Assembly: GCA_002083635.1 (NCBI GenBank)
Contig: MSXP01000005.1
Span: 330,048-341,085, forward strand
Reading direction: 5' to 3'
Origin: Proteobacteria bacterium ST_bin12
Lineage (GTDB): Bacteria; Pseudomonadota; Gammaproteobacteria; Burkholderiales; Methylophilaceae
DNA length: 11,038 bases
Position 1 is the stretch's first letter. Every line of letters begins with the position of its first letter. Positions 1-6,463 of this stretch are shown piece after piece. The notes under the pieces were generated by a model, which did no database searches, was not told the DNA's origin, and saw only the letters and a list, made by a program, of their open reading frames with translations. The position numbers were made by a program, and so were the translations under genes.

Positions 1-20
1 GCACAATATTTAGTGACGTT

Positions 21-53
21 TATAGCCGCCCATTTAATGTATGCGCGGCTATA
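21..53. repeat. 9-bp perfect inverted repeat upstream of tgt
   Basis: The arms TATAGCCGC (21-29) and GCGGCTATA (45-53) are exact reverse complements separated by 15 bases. No T-run follows, so it does not look like a normal intrinsic terminator for a gene to the left. It could be a hairpin at the end of an unseen upstream gene (queA often precedes tgt) or a protein-binding site. The remaining upstream bases, 54-99, show no clear promoter. Function unknown. Confidence 0.4.
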
Positions 54-99
54 TGTTAGTATCGCGGCTCAAAATATACGCTTTAATTTAGGTTTAAAC

Positions 100-1206
100 A
101 TGCAATTCACACTTCACAGAGCCGATGGCCAAGCGCGCCGCGGTACAGTGCATTTAGCGCATGGCGATGTACAAACGCCTGCTTTTATGCCTGTTGGCAC
201 TTACGGCACGGTTAAAGCGATGTCACCATTAGAACTCGCCGAAATTGATGCTCACATCGTGCTCGGCAATACTTTTCATTTGTGGTTGCGCCCTGGCCTA
301 GAAGTGGTCGCTGCGCATGGCGGTTTGCACAAATTCATGGGTTGGGATAAGCCTATTCTGACTGATTCGGGCGGCTTTCAAGTGTGGAGTTTGGGCGCAA
401 TGCGTAAAATTTCAGAAGAAGGCGTCAAGTTTAAATCGCCTATCAATGGCGACACCTGCTTTTTAACGCCAGAAGAATCCATGCGCATTCAAAAAGTATT
501 GAACAGCGACATTGTGATGATTTTTGATGAATGCACGCCCTACCCCGCTACCCACAAAGAGGCCAATGATTCAATGCAGCTAAGTTTGCGTTGGGCTAGG
601 CGCAGCAAAGATGCGCATCAAGGCAACACAAATGCTTTATTTGGCATTATTCAAGGCGGCATGTTTGAAGATTTGCGTGATGTTTCATTAGCAGGTTTAG
701 TCGATATTGATTTTGATGGCTTTGCGATTGGCGGCCTTTCTGTTGGTGAACCCAAAGAAGATATGCTGCGCATTTTGGCGCACACTGCCCCCAAAATGCC
801 GCAAAACAAACCACGCTATTTAATGGGCGTGGGCACACCAGAAGATTTAGTCGCCGCCGTATCAAACGGCGTAGATATGTTTGACTGCGTGATGCCAACG
901 CGCAACGCGCGTAATGGCTGGCTATTTACGCAGTATGGCGATATTAAAATCAAGAATGCCTTTTATAAACAAGATACAAAACCGTTAGATGATGATTGCG
1001 CCTGTTATACCTGCCGCAACTTTACCCGCGCTTATTTGCATCACTTGCATAAAGTGGGTGAAATTTTGGGTGCACGCCTTAATACAATTCACAACTTGCA
1101 TTACTACCAAGTGTTAATGCAGGGCATGCGTAGCGCGATTGAGAATGGCAGTTTTGAACAATTTAAATCCGAATTTTCCGCTAAACGTGCACGCCTCTCA
1201 AGCTGA
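100..1206 (+). CDS. tgt: queuine/preQ1 tRNA-guanine transglycosylase
   Basis: Exchanges guanine-34 of the GU(N) anticodon tRNAs (Asp, Asn, His, Tyr) for preQ1, a cytosolic step of queuosine synthesis. The protein is 368 aa, close to the roughly 375 aa of E. coli Tgt. From the ATG at 100, the DSGGFQ motif begins at residue 89 (general acid/base Asp). The GVDMFDCVMPTRNARNG block lies near 257-273 and holds the nucleophilic Asp at about 262. The zinc site is C300, C302, C305 and H331 (CxCxxC followed by TIHN). The start is placed at 100 because MQF.L.RADGQARRG aligns with the usual Tgt N-terminus and an AGG sits at 90-92. The frame stays open to the left edge, including GTG 13 and ATG 37, but that stretch does not look like Tgt. 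It heads the conserved tgt-yajC-secD-secF order. Confidence 0.97.
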   Translation: MQFTLHRADGQARRGTVHLAHGDVQTPAFMPVGTYGTVKAMSPLELAEIDAHIVLGNTFHLWLRPGLEVVAAHGGLHKFMGWDKPILTDSGGFQVWSLGAMRKISEEGVKFKSPINGDTCFLTPEESMRIQKVLNSDIVMIFDECTPYPATHKEANDSMQLSLRWARRSKDAHQGNTNALFGIIQGGMFEDLRDVSLAGLVDIDFDGFAIGGLSVGEPKEDMLRILAHTAPKMPQNKPRYLMGVGTPEDLVAAVSNGVDMFDCVMPTRNARNGWLFTQYGDIKIKNAFYKQDTKPLDDDCACYTCRNFTRAYLHHLHKVGEILGARLNTIHNLHYYQVLMQGMRSAIENGSFEQFKSEFSAKRARLSS

Positions 1207-1223
1207 ACAGTCTGTGCTAAAAT
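1195..1223 (+). promoter_or_regulatory. putative extended -10 promoter for yajC-secDF
   Basis: TGCTAAAAT at 1215-1223 is an extended -10 element (TG, one base, then TAAAAT). The hexamer 17 bases upstream (CTCTCA, 1195-1200) is a poor -35, as is tolerated with an extended -10. Transcription would begin near 1230, about 28 nt before the yajC ATG. It starts inside the last codons of tgt, so yajC-secDF could be expressed separately from tgt. This is a motif reading only. Confidence 0.45.
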
Positions 1224-1257
1224 CGCATAGTTAAAAATTATTTGAAAGTTATTCCGC

Positions 1258-1608
1258 ATGTTAAACGACCTATTAGCAAACTTAAACAATCTATTTATTA
1301 GTAACGCACACGCAGCTCCAGCCGCTCCAGGTGGCGATTTATTGAGCTTTTTACCCATTTTAATTATTTTCGCTTTGTTCTACTTTATGCTGATTCGCCC
1401 GCAAATGAAGCAAGCTAAACAGCAAAAAGCCATGATTGACGCGCTTAAAGCAGGCGATGAAGTAGCAACAACTGGCGGCGTTATTGGCAAAATCACTAAA
1501 GTGACTGACAACTTTATCAGTATTGAAATTGCTGCTAATACAACGGTGAACGTGCAAAAACATGCAGTACAAACCTTGCTGCCACCAGGCACAATTAAAG
1601 GCATTTAA
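1258..1608 (+). CDS. yajC: Sec translocon accessory subunit YajC
   Basis: Small inner-membrane protein that joins SecD and SecF in the accessory complex of the SecYEG channel; its exact role is not settled in the family. The 116-aa protein has a short N-terminal segment rich in Ala and Pro (about 17-25). One membrane helix follows at about 28-46, ending in the family signature FYFMLIRPQ (41-49). A charged Lys/Gln-rich stretch leads to the soluble KAGDEV.TTGG..GKI motif at 64-79, typical of YajC. The ATG at 1258 gives a normal-length product, with a GAAAG at about 1244-1248 as a modest ribosome-binding site. It lies 51 bp after tgt and 147 bp before secD. Confidence 0.95.
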   Translation: MLNDLLANLNNLFISNAHAAPAAPGGDLLSFLPILIIFALFYFMLIRPQMKQAKQQKAMIDALKAGDEVATTGGVIGKITKVTDNFISIEIAANTTVNVQKHAVQTLLPPGTIKGI

Positions 1609-1649
1609 TAAGATTTGAGTGGCGGCTGTTTTTTAGCTAGCCAGTTTGA

Positions 1650-1727
1650 TTAAAACTTAACCACTTAAAAGTATTGAATTTTTAAACTAACCACTTTTAA
1701 AACTAAAAAATGTCAGTCATTAAAACT
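1650..1727 (+). repeat. A/T-rich yajC-secD spacer with three TTAAAACT copies
   Basis: The 147-bp spacer between yajC and secD (1609-1755) holds three exact TTAAAACT octamers at 1650-1657, 1697-1704 and 1720-1727. The longer stretches 1651-1670 and 1681-1702 also resemble each other around a common TAACCACTT core. A weak hairpin (TGGC 1620-1623 with GCCA 1640-1643) follows yajC, but no T-run comes directly after it, so it is a poor terminator. I see no good -35/-10 pair for secD here. The spacer is much longer than the secD-secF gap. A regulatory role is possible but not shown. Confidence 0.35.
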
Positions 1728-1755
1728 GCATTTTTAGTATATTTGAGCCGCATTT

Positions 1756-3600
1756 ATGAACCGCTACCCTAACTGGAAATACATTCTAATTGCCGTTGTT
1801 ATTTTGATTGGCCTGCTGTACACGATACCCAACTTTTTTGGTGAATCGCCTGCTGTTCAAGTCAGCCCAGCCAAAACATCTCTTAAAGCAGATGCTGCTT
1901 TACTAAGCAAAGTTGAAGCCACGCTTAAGTTAGCCAATATTCCATTTAACGGAATTTATTTAGATGCCAGCGGCGTAAAGGTACGCTTTGCAGACCCTGA
2001 AGCGCAAATTAAAGCCAAAGATAAGCTGATTGCGAATCTAGGTAAAGATTACACCGTTGCGCTGAATTTACTCTCACAAACGCCAAATTGGTTATTGGGT
2101 ATTGGCGCTAAGCCAATGTACTTAGGTTTAGATTTACGTGGTGGCGTGCACTTTTTGCTGCAAGTGGACATGAAAGCGGCTTTAGATAAATCAGCAGAAA
2201 GCAATGTGGGCGATTTCCGCACCGCGCTACGCCGCGAAAAAGTGAATTACTTTGGTATTACGCGCGAAGGCCAAAACGTACAAGTGCGTTTTAGCGATAC
2301 CAAAGAATTAGAAGCGGCACGTAAAGTATTGAGCAAAGATTATCCCGATTTAACCTTTAATGATTCAACCGACGGCAAAGAGTTTGTGTTAACTGCCAGC
2401 ATCGGTGAAGCCGCTAAAAAGAAAATTCAAGAATTTGCGCTTAAGCAAAACTTGCAAACATTACACAATCGTATCAATGAGTTAGGTGTAGCCGAGCCAA
2501 TCGTTCAGCAGCAAGGTTTTGATCGTATTGTGGTGCAATTGCCGGGCGTGCAAGATACTGCCAAAGCCAAAGAGATTTTAGGCCGCACCGCTACGCTTGA
2601 AATCCGCATGGTAGATGAAGACAAAAAAGACTTAGCAACGCTTGAAGCGGCAGCCAAAGGCCAAGTACCGTTTGGCGATGAAGTCTACAAAGACCGCGAT
2701 GGCAATCCAATTTTAGTCAAGAAAAATGTGGTGTTAACGGGCGACCGCATCACCGATGCTGGCCCAGGTGTGAATAATCAAACAGGCGGCTCAATCGTTA
2801 ACGTCACGTTAGATGGTCGCGGTGCAGGCATCTTTAAAAATGTTACACGCGATAACGTGGGCAAACGTATGGCGATTTTGCTGATTGAAAAAGGCAATAC
2901 CGAAGTGATTACCGCGCCAGTAATTAATGAAGAAATTGGCGGCGGTCGCGTACAGATTTCTGGTATGGATAATACACAAGAAGCCACCGATATCGCCTTG
3001 CTATTACGTGCTGGTGCATTAGCAGCGCCAATGGAAATCATTGAAGAGCGTACCGTTGGCCCAAGCATGGGTGAAGAGAATATCAAACGCGGGGTGCACT
3101 CAACGCTGTGGGGCTTTGCCGCAATTGCCGTGATGATGATGATTTACTACATGGTATTTGGTGGGGTTTCAGTACTAGCTTTAGGCATTAACCTATTGTT
3201 GTTAGTAGCAATTCTTTCTATGTTACAAGCCACCCTCACCTTACCGGGTTTGGCGGCGATTGCGCTGGCGCTGGGTATGGCGATTGATGCAAACGTGCTG
3301 ATTAATGAGCGTATCCGTGAAGAGCTGCGCAATGGCAATACGCCACAAGCCAGTATTCATGCGGGTTACGACAGAGCCTTTGATACTATTTTAGACTCTA
3401 ACGTGACGACATTAATTGCGGGTTTAGCGCTATTTATGTTTGGTACAGGCCCAATCAAAGGCTTTGCCGTGGTGCACGTTTTGGGCATTCTCACCTCAAT
3501 GTTCAGTGCTGTTTTAGTGTCACGCGCGATTGTGAATCTGATTTATGGCTATCGCCGAAAAATCACCAGCCTTTCAATTGGTCAAATTTATAAAGCTTAA
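1756..3600 (+). CDS. secD: protein translocase subunit SecD
   Basis: Inner-membrane RND-superfamily subunit that, with SecF, uses the proton-motive force to pull exported proteins out on the periplasmic side of SecYEG. The 614 aa match E. coli SecD (615). TM1 is at about 8-28. A large periplasmic region (P1) runs to about 445 and includes LGLDLRGGVHFLLQVD (123-138) and LHNRINELGVAEPIVQ (236-251). The last five helices lie in about 450-600, with GMAIDANVLINERIREEL (507-524); Asp511 matches the proton-relay Asp of the family (D519 in E. coli). The ATG at 1756 follows a GAG at 1745-1747. It is 28 bp ahead of secF. Confidence 0.98.
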   Translation: MNRYPNWKYILIAVVILIGLLYTIPNFFGESPAVQVSPAKTSLKADAALLSKVEATLKLANIPFNGIYLDASGVKVRFADPEAQIKAKDKLIANLGKDYTVALNLLSQTPNWLLGIGAKPMYLGLDLRGGVHFLLQVDMKAALDKSAESNVGDFRTALRREKVNYFGITREGQNVQVRFSDTKELEAARKVLSKDYPDLTFNDSTDGKEFVLTASIGEAAKKKIQEFALKQNLQTLHNRINELGVAEPIVQQQGFDRIVVQLPGVQDTAKAKEILGRTATLEIRMVDEDKKDLATLEAAAKGQVPFGDEVYKDRDGNPILVKKNVVLTGDRITDAGPGVNNQTGGSIVNVTLDGRGAGIFKNVTRDNVGKRMAILLIEKGNTEVITAPVINEEIGGGRVQISGMDNTQEATDIALLLRAGALAAPMEIIEERTVGPSMGEENIKRGVHSTLWGFAAIAVMMMIYYMVFGGVSVLALGINLLLLVAILSMLQATLTLPGLAAIALALGMAIDANVLINERIREELRNGNTPQASIHAGYDRAFDTILDSNVTTLIAGLALFMFGTGPIKGFAVVHVLGILTSMFSAVLVSRAIVNLIYGYRRKITSLSIGQIYKA

Positions 3601-3628
3601 TAGTTGCTTTTTTTAGATAGAGTAGATT

Positions 3629-4588
3629 ATGGAATTATTCAGAATTAAAAATGATATACCGTTTATGAGTTACGGCCGTTTAACCACGGCCATCTCGCTC
3701 ATTACATTTATTTTGGCCGTGTTTTTTCTTGCCACTAAAGGCCTAAATTACGGTGTTGATTTTACTGGCGGCACGGTAATGGAAGTGAATTATCCGCAAA
3801 GTGCCAATATCGACAGCATCCGCAAAGCAGTGGATTCAATTGGCTTAAAAGATGCCACGGTACAAAATTTTGGTACTAGCCATGATGTACTGATTCGCTT
3901 GCCGCTCAAAAAAGAAATGTCGATTGCGCAACTATCTGAAACCGTTACAAAAGCTTTAAAAGAGGCCGATTCAACTGCTGAAGTACGTCGCGTGGAATCC
4001 GTTGGTTCGCAAGTAGGCGATGAACTGTATGAAAGTGGCGGACTGGCTTTATTGTTGGTTTGTGCAGGCATTATGGCTTACTTGGCCATCCGTTTTGAAT
4101 GGCGCTTTGCGGTAGCAGCGATTATCGCCAATATGCACGATGTGGTGATTATTTTAGGCTTTTTTGCCTTCTTTCAATGGGAATTTAACTTAACGGTACT
4201 GGCCGCTATTTTGGCGGTACTGGGTTATTCAGTGAATGAGTCAGTAGTAGTGTTTGACCGAGTACGCGAAAACTTCCGAAAAATGCGTAAGGCTTCTGTA
4301 GTGCAAGTCATCGATAACGCGATTACCCGCACTATGTCACGCACTGTCATTACGCATTTGATGACGCAAACTATGGTGGGCTCTATGTTGCTATTCGGTG
4401 GCGAAGTCTTACACAACTTTGCCTTAGCACTGACAATTGGTATTTTGTTTGGGATCTACTCTTCTGTATTGGTTGCATGCCCAATCGCCATGTGGCTAGG
4501 TGTGAATCGCGCCAATTTAATTGGTGATATTGAAAAGAAAGAGTCTGACAAAAAAGATGCAGATAACGTAGCAGAAGTCATTTCCTAA
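3629..4588 (+). CDS. secF: protein translocase subunit SecF
   Basis: Partner of SecD in the SecDF motor of the Sec pathway. The 319 aa compare with about 323 in E. coli. Visible features: TM1 at about 16-36; the periplasmic entry motif YGVDFTGGTVMEV (41-53); a periplasmic domain to about 135; then five membrane helices to about 292. SVNESVVVFDRVRENFRK (201-218) is the SecF counterpart of SecD's INERIREEL motif. R238 in the SRTVIT segment (237-242) is the likely membrane arginine involved in proton movement; that assignment is by position only. THLMTQTMV...LLFGG at 242-258 resembles betaproteobacterial SecF. The C-terminal tail (about 300-319) is charged and cytoplasmic. The ATG at 3629 has a weak GAG upstream (about 3619-3621). 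Confidence 0.97.
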   Translation: MELFRIKNDIPFMSYGRLTTAISLITFILAVFFLATKGLNYGVDFTGGTVMEVNYPQSANIDSIRKAVDSIGLKDATVQNFGTSHDVLIRLPLKKEMSIAQLSETVTKALKEADSTAEVRRVESVGSQVGDELYESGGLALLLVCAGIMAYLAIRFEWRFAVAAIIANMHDVVIILGFFAFFQWEFNLTVLAAILAVLGYSVNESVVVFDRVRENFRKMRKASVVQVIDNAITRTMSRTVITHLMTQTMVGSMLLFGGEVLHNFALALTIGILFGIYSSVLVACPIAMWLGVNRANLIGDIEKKESDKKDADNVAEVIS

Positions 4589-4604
4589 CCGCAAAATACA
4601 AAAA

Positions 4605-4632
4605 TTAGCATCTTAACTACTTGATTTATAAA
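4605..4632 (+). promoter_or_regulatory. putative sigma-70 promoter for the corB-like gene
   Basis: A TTAGCA (4605-4610; 4 of 6 matches to TTGACA) and a TATAAA (4627-4632; 5 of 6 matches to TATAAT) are separated by 16 bases. Transcription would begin near 4639. The mRNA would then open with a hairpin and a short leader ORF, described separately. No mapped start supports it. Confidence 0.45.
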
Positions 4633-4633
4633 T

Positions 4634-4666
4634 AAATAAACAGGTACACTATGTACTTGTTTATTT
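4634..4666 (+). terminator. 15-bp stem-loop between secF and the corB-like gene
   Basis: Bases 4634-4648 pair with 4652-4666 around a three-base CTA loop. All fifteen pairs form, with one G.U (4643 with 4657). The lower stem is A-rich on the left and U-rich on the right, so it could act as a terminator for secF, although no separate U-run follows a G/C-rich stem. It also encloses the start of a short leader ORF: its AGG (4642-4644) is in the stem and its ATG (4651-4653) spans the loop. It could therefore be a translational control element instead. Confidence 0.55.
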
Positions 4667-4689
4667 TAGCTTTAACACTCCTTGGATAA
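4651..4689 (+). CDS. possible 12-residue leader peptide overlapping the corB-like start
   Basis: ATG at 4651 opens a 12-codon frame reading MYLFILALTLLG, ending with TAA at 4687-4689. It overlaps the first eight bases of the next gene, which starts at TTG 4682 in another frame. An AGG at 4642-4644, six bases before the ATG, is a plausible ribosome-binding site, whereas the TTG has no purine-rich site of its own. This layout suits termination-reinitiation coupling. The peptide is hydrophobic but too short to assign to any family, and it may not be translated. Confidence 0.35.
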   Translation: MYLFILALTLLG

Positions 4690-5953
4690 TATTCCGATTC
4701 CCTATCAGCTCGGCATCCTAGCCTTGCTTTTACTTATTTCTGGCTTTTTCTCTATTTCTGAAACCAGCTTGATGTCGCTTAATCGCTATCGGTTACGGCA
4801 TTTGGTTAAGGAAGGTAATCGCGGCGCACGTTTGGCCAGCAGCCTGTTGGCTAAAACTGACAAACTACTCGGTGTGATTCTACTTTGCAACAACTTTGCC
4901 AATGCTGCATCGGCAACATTGGTCACTATTATTACTGTTGAATTATTTGGTGAAGGCGAATGGGTGCTGATGATAGGCACACTATCTGTAACTTTTGCCA
5001 TCTTGGTCTTTAGTGAAATATCACCGAAAGTAATTGCCGCTGCCTACCCTGAAAAATTAGGCATTTTATGTAGCTATGTTTTATACCCATTGTTAAAAGT
5101 ACTCTACCCTGTTGTTTGGTTTGTAAATTTATTTGTAGAGGGCTTGCTGAAACTATTCAGAGTCAATATTAACTTTAGCGAAAGTACGCATTCGCTGACC
5201 ATGGATGAGCTACGCAGTATTGTGACCGACGCTGGCCACTTTATGCCAAAGAAACACCGTACTATTTTGCTTAACTTATTTGATTTAGAAAAAATTACGG
5301 TCGATGACGTGATGACCGCACACACTCAAGTAGAAGTAATTGATTTTGATGCGCCAATTGACGATATATTGCAACGCATTTCAAATAGTCATCACACTCG
5401 CCTGCCTGCGCGGGAGGGTGAAAGTGAAGAAATTATCGGTATTATTCACGTGCGCAAAGTGATTAATCAACTGCGTAGCTATCAGCAAGATGCCGAAATA
5501 AGTAAAGAAACCCTACGTGATATCATCAGCGACCCCTATTTTGTACCATCTGGCACACCGCTCTACACGCAGATTCAGCAGTTCCAAGAAAACCAAGAAC
5601 GTATAGCATTGGTAGTAGATGAGTATGGTGAATTTAAAGGCTTGGTCACGCTAGAAGATATTTTAGAAGAAGTAATTGGCGACTTTACTACGCAATCGCC
5701 CAGCCGCGTTGGCAGCTACCGTAAAGAAACCGATGGCAGTTGGCTAGTGGATGGCAGTAGCGCCCTGCGCGATTTAAACAAAAAGCTCAATCTTAACTTT
5801 CCGCTAGATGGTCCACGCACACTTAACGGTTTGATTCTTGAGCATTTTGAAGACATTCCAGAACCAAGCACCAGCTTTAGAATCAACAATCACACGATTG
5901 AAATTATGCAAACGCAAGACAGAATCGTCAAAAGTGTCAAAATTTTTCCTTAA
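4682..5953 (+). CDS. CNNM/CBS/CorC-domain transporter, CorB (YfjD) type
   Basis: Member of the HlyC/CorC (CNNM) family of inner-membrane proteins linked to Mg2+ export; the substrate here is inferred from relatives. Order in the 423 aa: a DUF21/CNNM membrane domain (about 1-190) with GFFSISETSLMSLNRYRLRHL (21-41), LLCNNFANAASATL (67-80) and FSEISPKVIAA (110-120); a CBS-domain pair (about 205-335) with VMTAHTQVEVID (210-221) and LVVDEYGEFKGLVTLEDILEE (310-330); and a C-terminal CorC_HlyC domain (about 345-423). TTG 4682 is chosen because MDNIPI matches the MDDIP-like start of relatives; the next ATG, at codon 31, would remove the first helix. No Shine-Dalgarno sequence precedes the TTG. The gene lies 93 bp after secF and 119 bp before clpS. 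Confidence 0.92.
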   Translation: MDNIPIPYQLGILALLLLISGFFSISETSLMSLNRYRLRHLVKEGNRGARLASSLLAKTDKLLGVILLCNNFANAASATLVTIITVELFGEGEWVLMIGTLSVTFAILVFSEISPKVIAAAYPEKLGILCSYVLYPLLKVLYPVVWFVNLFVEGLLKLFRVNINFSESTHSLTMDELRSIVTDAGHFMPKKHRTILLNLFDLEKITVDDVMTAHTQVEVIDFDAPIDDILQRISNSHHTRLPAREGESEEIIGIIHVRKVINQLRSYQQDAEISKETLRDIISDPYFVPSGTPLYTQIQQFQENQERIALVVDEYGEFKGLVTLEDILEEVIGDFTTQSPSRVGSYRKETDGSWLVDGSSALRDLNKKLNLNFPLDGPRTLNGLILEHFEDIPEPSTSFRINNHTIEIMQTQDRIVKSVKIFP

Positions 5954-5970
5954 ATCACTCCTCACTCTCA

Positions 5971-5999
5971 CCTAATTCAATAGCCCTACTCAAATTAGG
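5971..5999 (+). terminator. weak hairpin after the corB-like gene
   Basis: CCTAATT (5971-5977) and AATTAGG (5993-5999) form a 7-bp stem with a 15-base loop, 17 bases after the stop codon. A T-rich stretch (6007-6011) follows several bases later. This is a possible but weak terminator separating the gene from clpS. Confidence 0.3.
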
Positions 6000-6000
6000 C

Positions 6001-6033
6001 TTGAAATTTTTCACAGTCGGCTCAAAATACAAT
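6001..6033 (+). promoter_or_regulatory. possible clpS promoter region
   Basis: TACAAT at 6028-6033 is a good -10 candidate, 39 bases before the clpS ATG. The upstream TTGAAA (6001-6006) is 21 bases away, longer than usual, and no better -35 is seen at 16-18 bases. The stretch CGGCTCAAAATA (6018-6029) overlapping this site also occurs upstream of tgt at 65-76. Confidence 0.3.
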
Positions 6034-6072
6034 TAAGCATTTAATAAAGCAAGATTTTTTACAAAGCAGCAA

Positions 6073-6384
6073 ATGGCTAACATAAACCCAAATCAAGACC
6101 TTGCAATTAAACCCAGCGTGGTTAAACCCAAGTTACCCGCGATGTATAAAGTGCTGTTATTAAACGACGATTACACGCCGATGGAGTTTGTAGTGGAGAC
6201 CATTGAACGTTTTTTTAACAAAAGTCGTGAACAAGCAACGCAAATTATGCTCAAAGTGCATACAGAGGGAATGGGTGTGTGCGGTGTTTATCCGCAAGAC
6301 ATCGCTGAAACCAAGATGAAACAAGTATTAACGCATGCTAAAGAATCGCAACATCCGTTGCAGTGTGTGATTGAGCCAGCTTAG
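6073..6384 (+). CDS. clpS: ATP-dependent Clp protease adaptor ClpS
   Basis: Cytosolic adaptor that binds proteins with destabilising N-terminal residues (Leu, Phe, Tyr, Trp) and hands them to ClpA for ClpAP degradation. At 103 aa it has normal length. After a flexible, proline-rich N-terminal arm (1-22) that in the family engages ClpA, the folded core carries YKVLLLNDDYTPMEFVV (25-41), ATQIMLKVHTEG (55-66), CGVY (70-73), AETK and HPLQCVIE. N31, D32 and H63 correspond to the residues that hold the substrate alpha-amino group (N34, D35, H66 in E. coli), so substrate binding looks intact. The ribosome-binding site is weak (AAAGCAG, about 6063-6069). It sits directly before clpA, the usual pairing. 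Confidence 0.97.
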   Translation: MANINPNQDLAIKPSVVKPKLPAMYKVLLLNDDYTPMEFVVETIERFFNKSREQATQIMLKVHTEGMGVCGVYPQDIAETKMKQVLTHAKESQHPLQCVIEPA

Positions 6385-6390
6385 GCTGGT
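6375..6390 (+). repeat. small hairpin at the clpS stop codon
   Basis: GCCAGC (6375-6380) can pair with GCTGGT (6385-6390), giving five Watson-Crick pairs and one G.U. The four-base loop contains the TAG stop at 6382-6384. No T-run follows, so it should not stop transcription into clpA. The rest of the 79-bp clpS-clpA gap shows no clear promoter. An AAGG at 6453-6456, seven bases before the clpA ATG, is a good ribosome-binding site. Confidence 0.3.
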
Positions 6391-6463
6391 GGTAGATTAA
6401 AGTGAACCTGCATACGCTGGCGTTAAAGTGCTGAATCAGTTGAATGAAAGTTAAGGTAAATAA

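Noticed and set aside
13..99. N-terminal extension of tgt from GTG 13 or ATG 37
   Set aside because: The extra residues do not resemble Tgt, while the start at 100 aligns with the normal N-terminus and gives catalytic positions close to E. coli numbering.
647..898. Minus-strand open frame inside tgt
   Set aside because: It lies wholly antisense to a strongly conserved gene, has no recognisable domain and no ribosome-binding site; treated as a shadow frame.
2778..3086. Minus-strand 102-codon frame inside secD
   Set aside because: Ser/Pro/Ile-rich low-quality sequence antisense to SecD; a by-product of secD codon use.
4651..4700. Frameshift at the start of the corB-like gene, joining MYLFILALTLLG to the transporter
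   Set aside because: The transporter frame from TTG 4682 already has the family's usual MDxIP beginning and full first helix, so no lost upstream coding is needed. The overlap is better read as a leader ORF.
4589..5953. A combined Sec-translocation and metal-transport system formed by secDF and the corB-like gene
   Set aside because: A hairpin and a candidate promoter separate them, and the CorB-like family occurs in many contexts; adjacency alone does not support a joint function.
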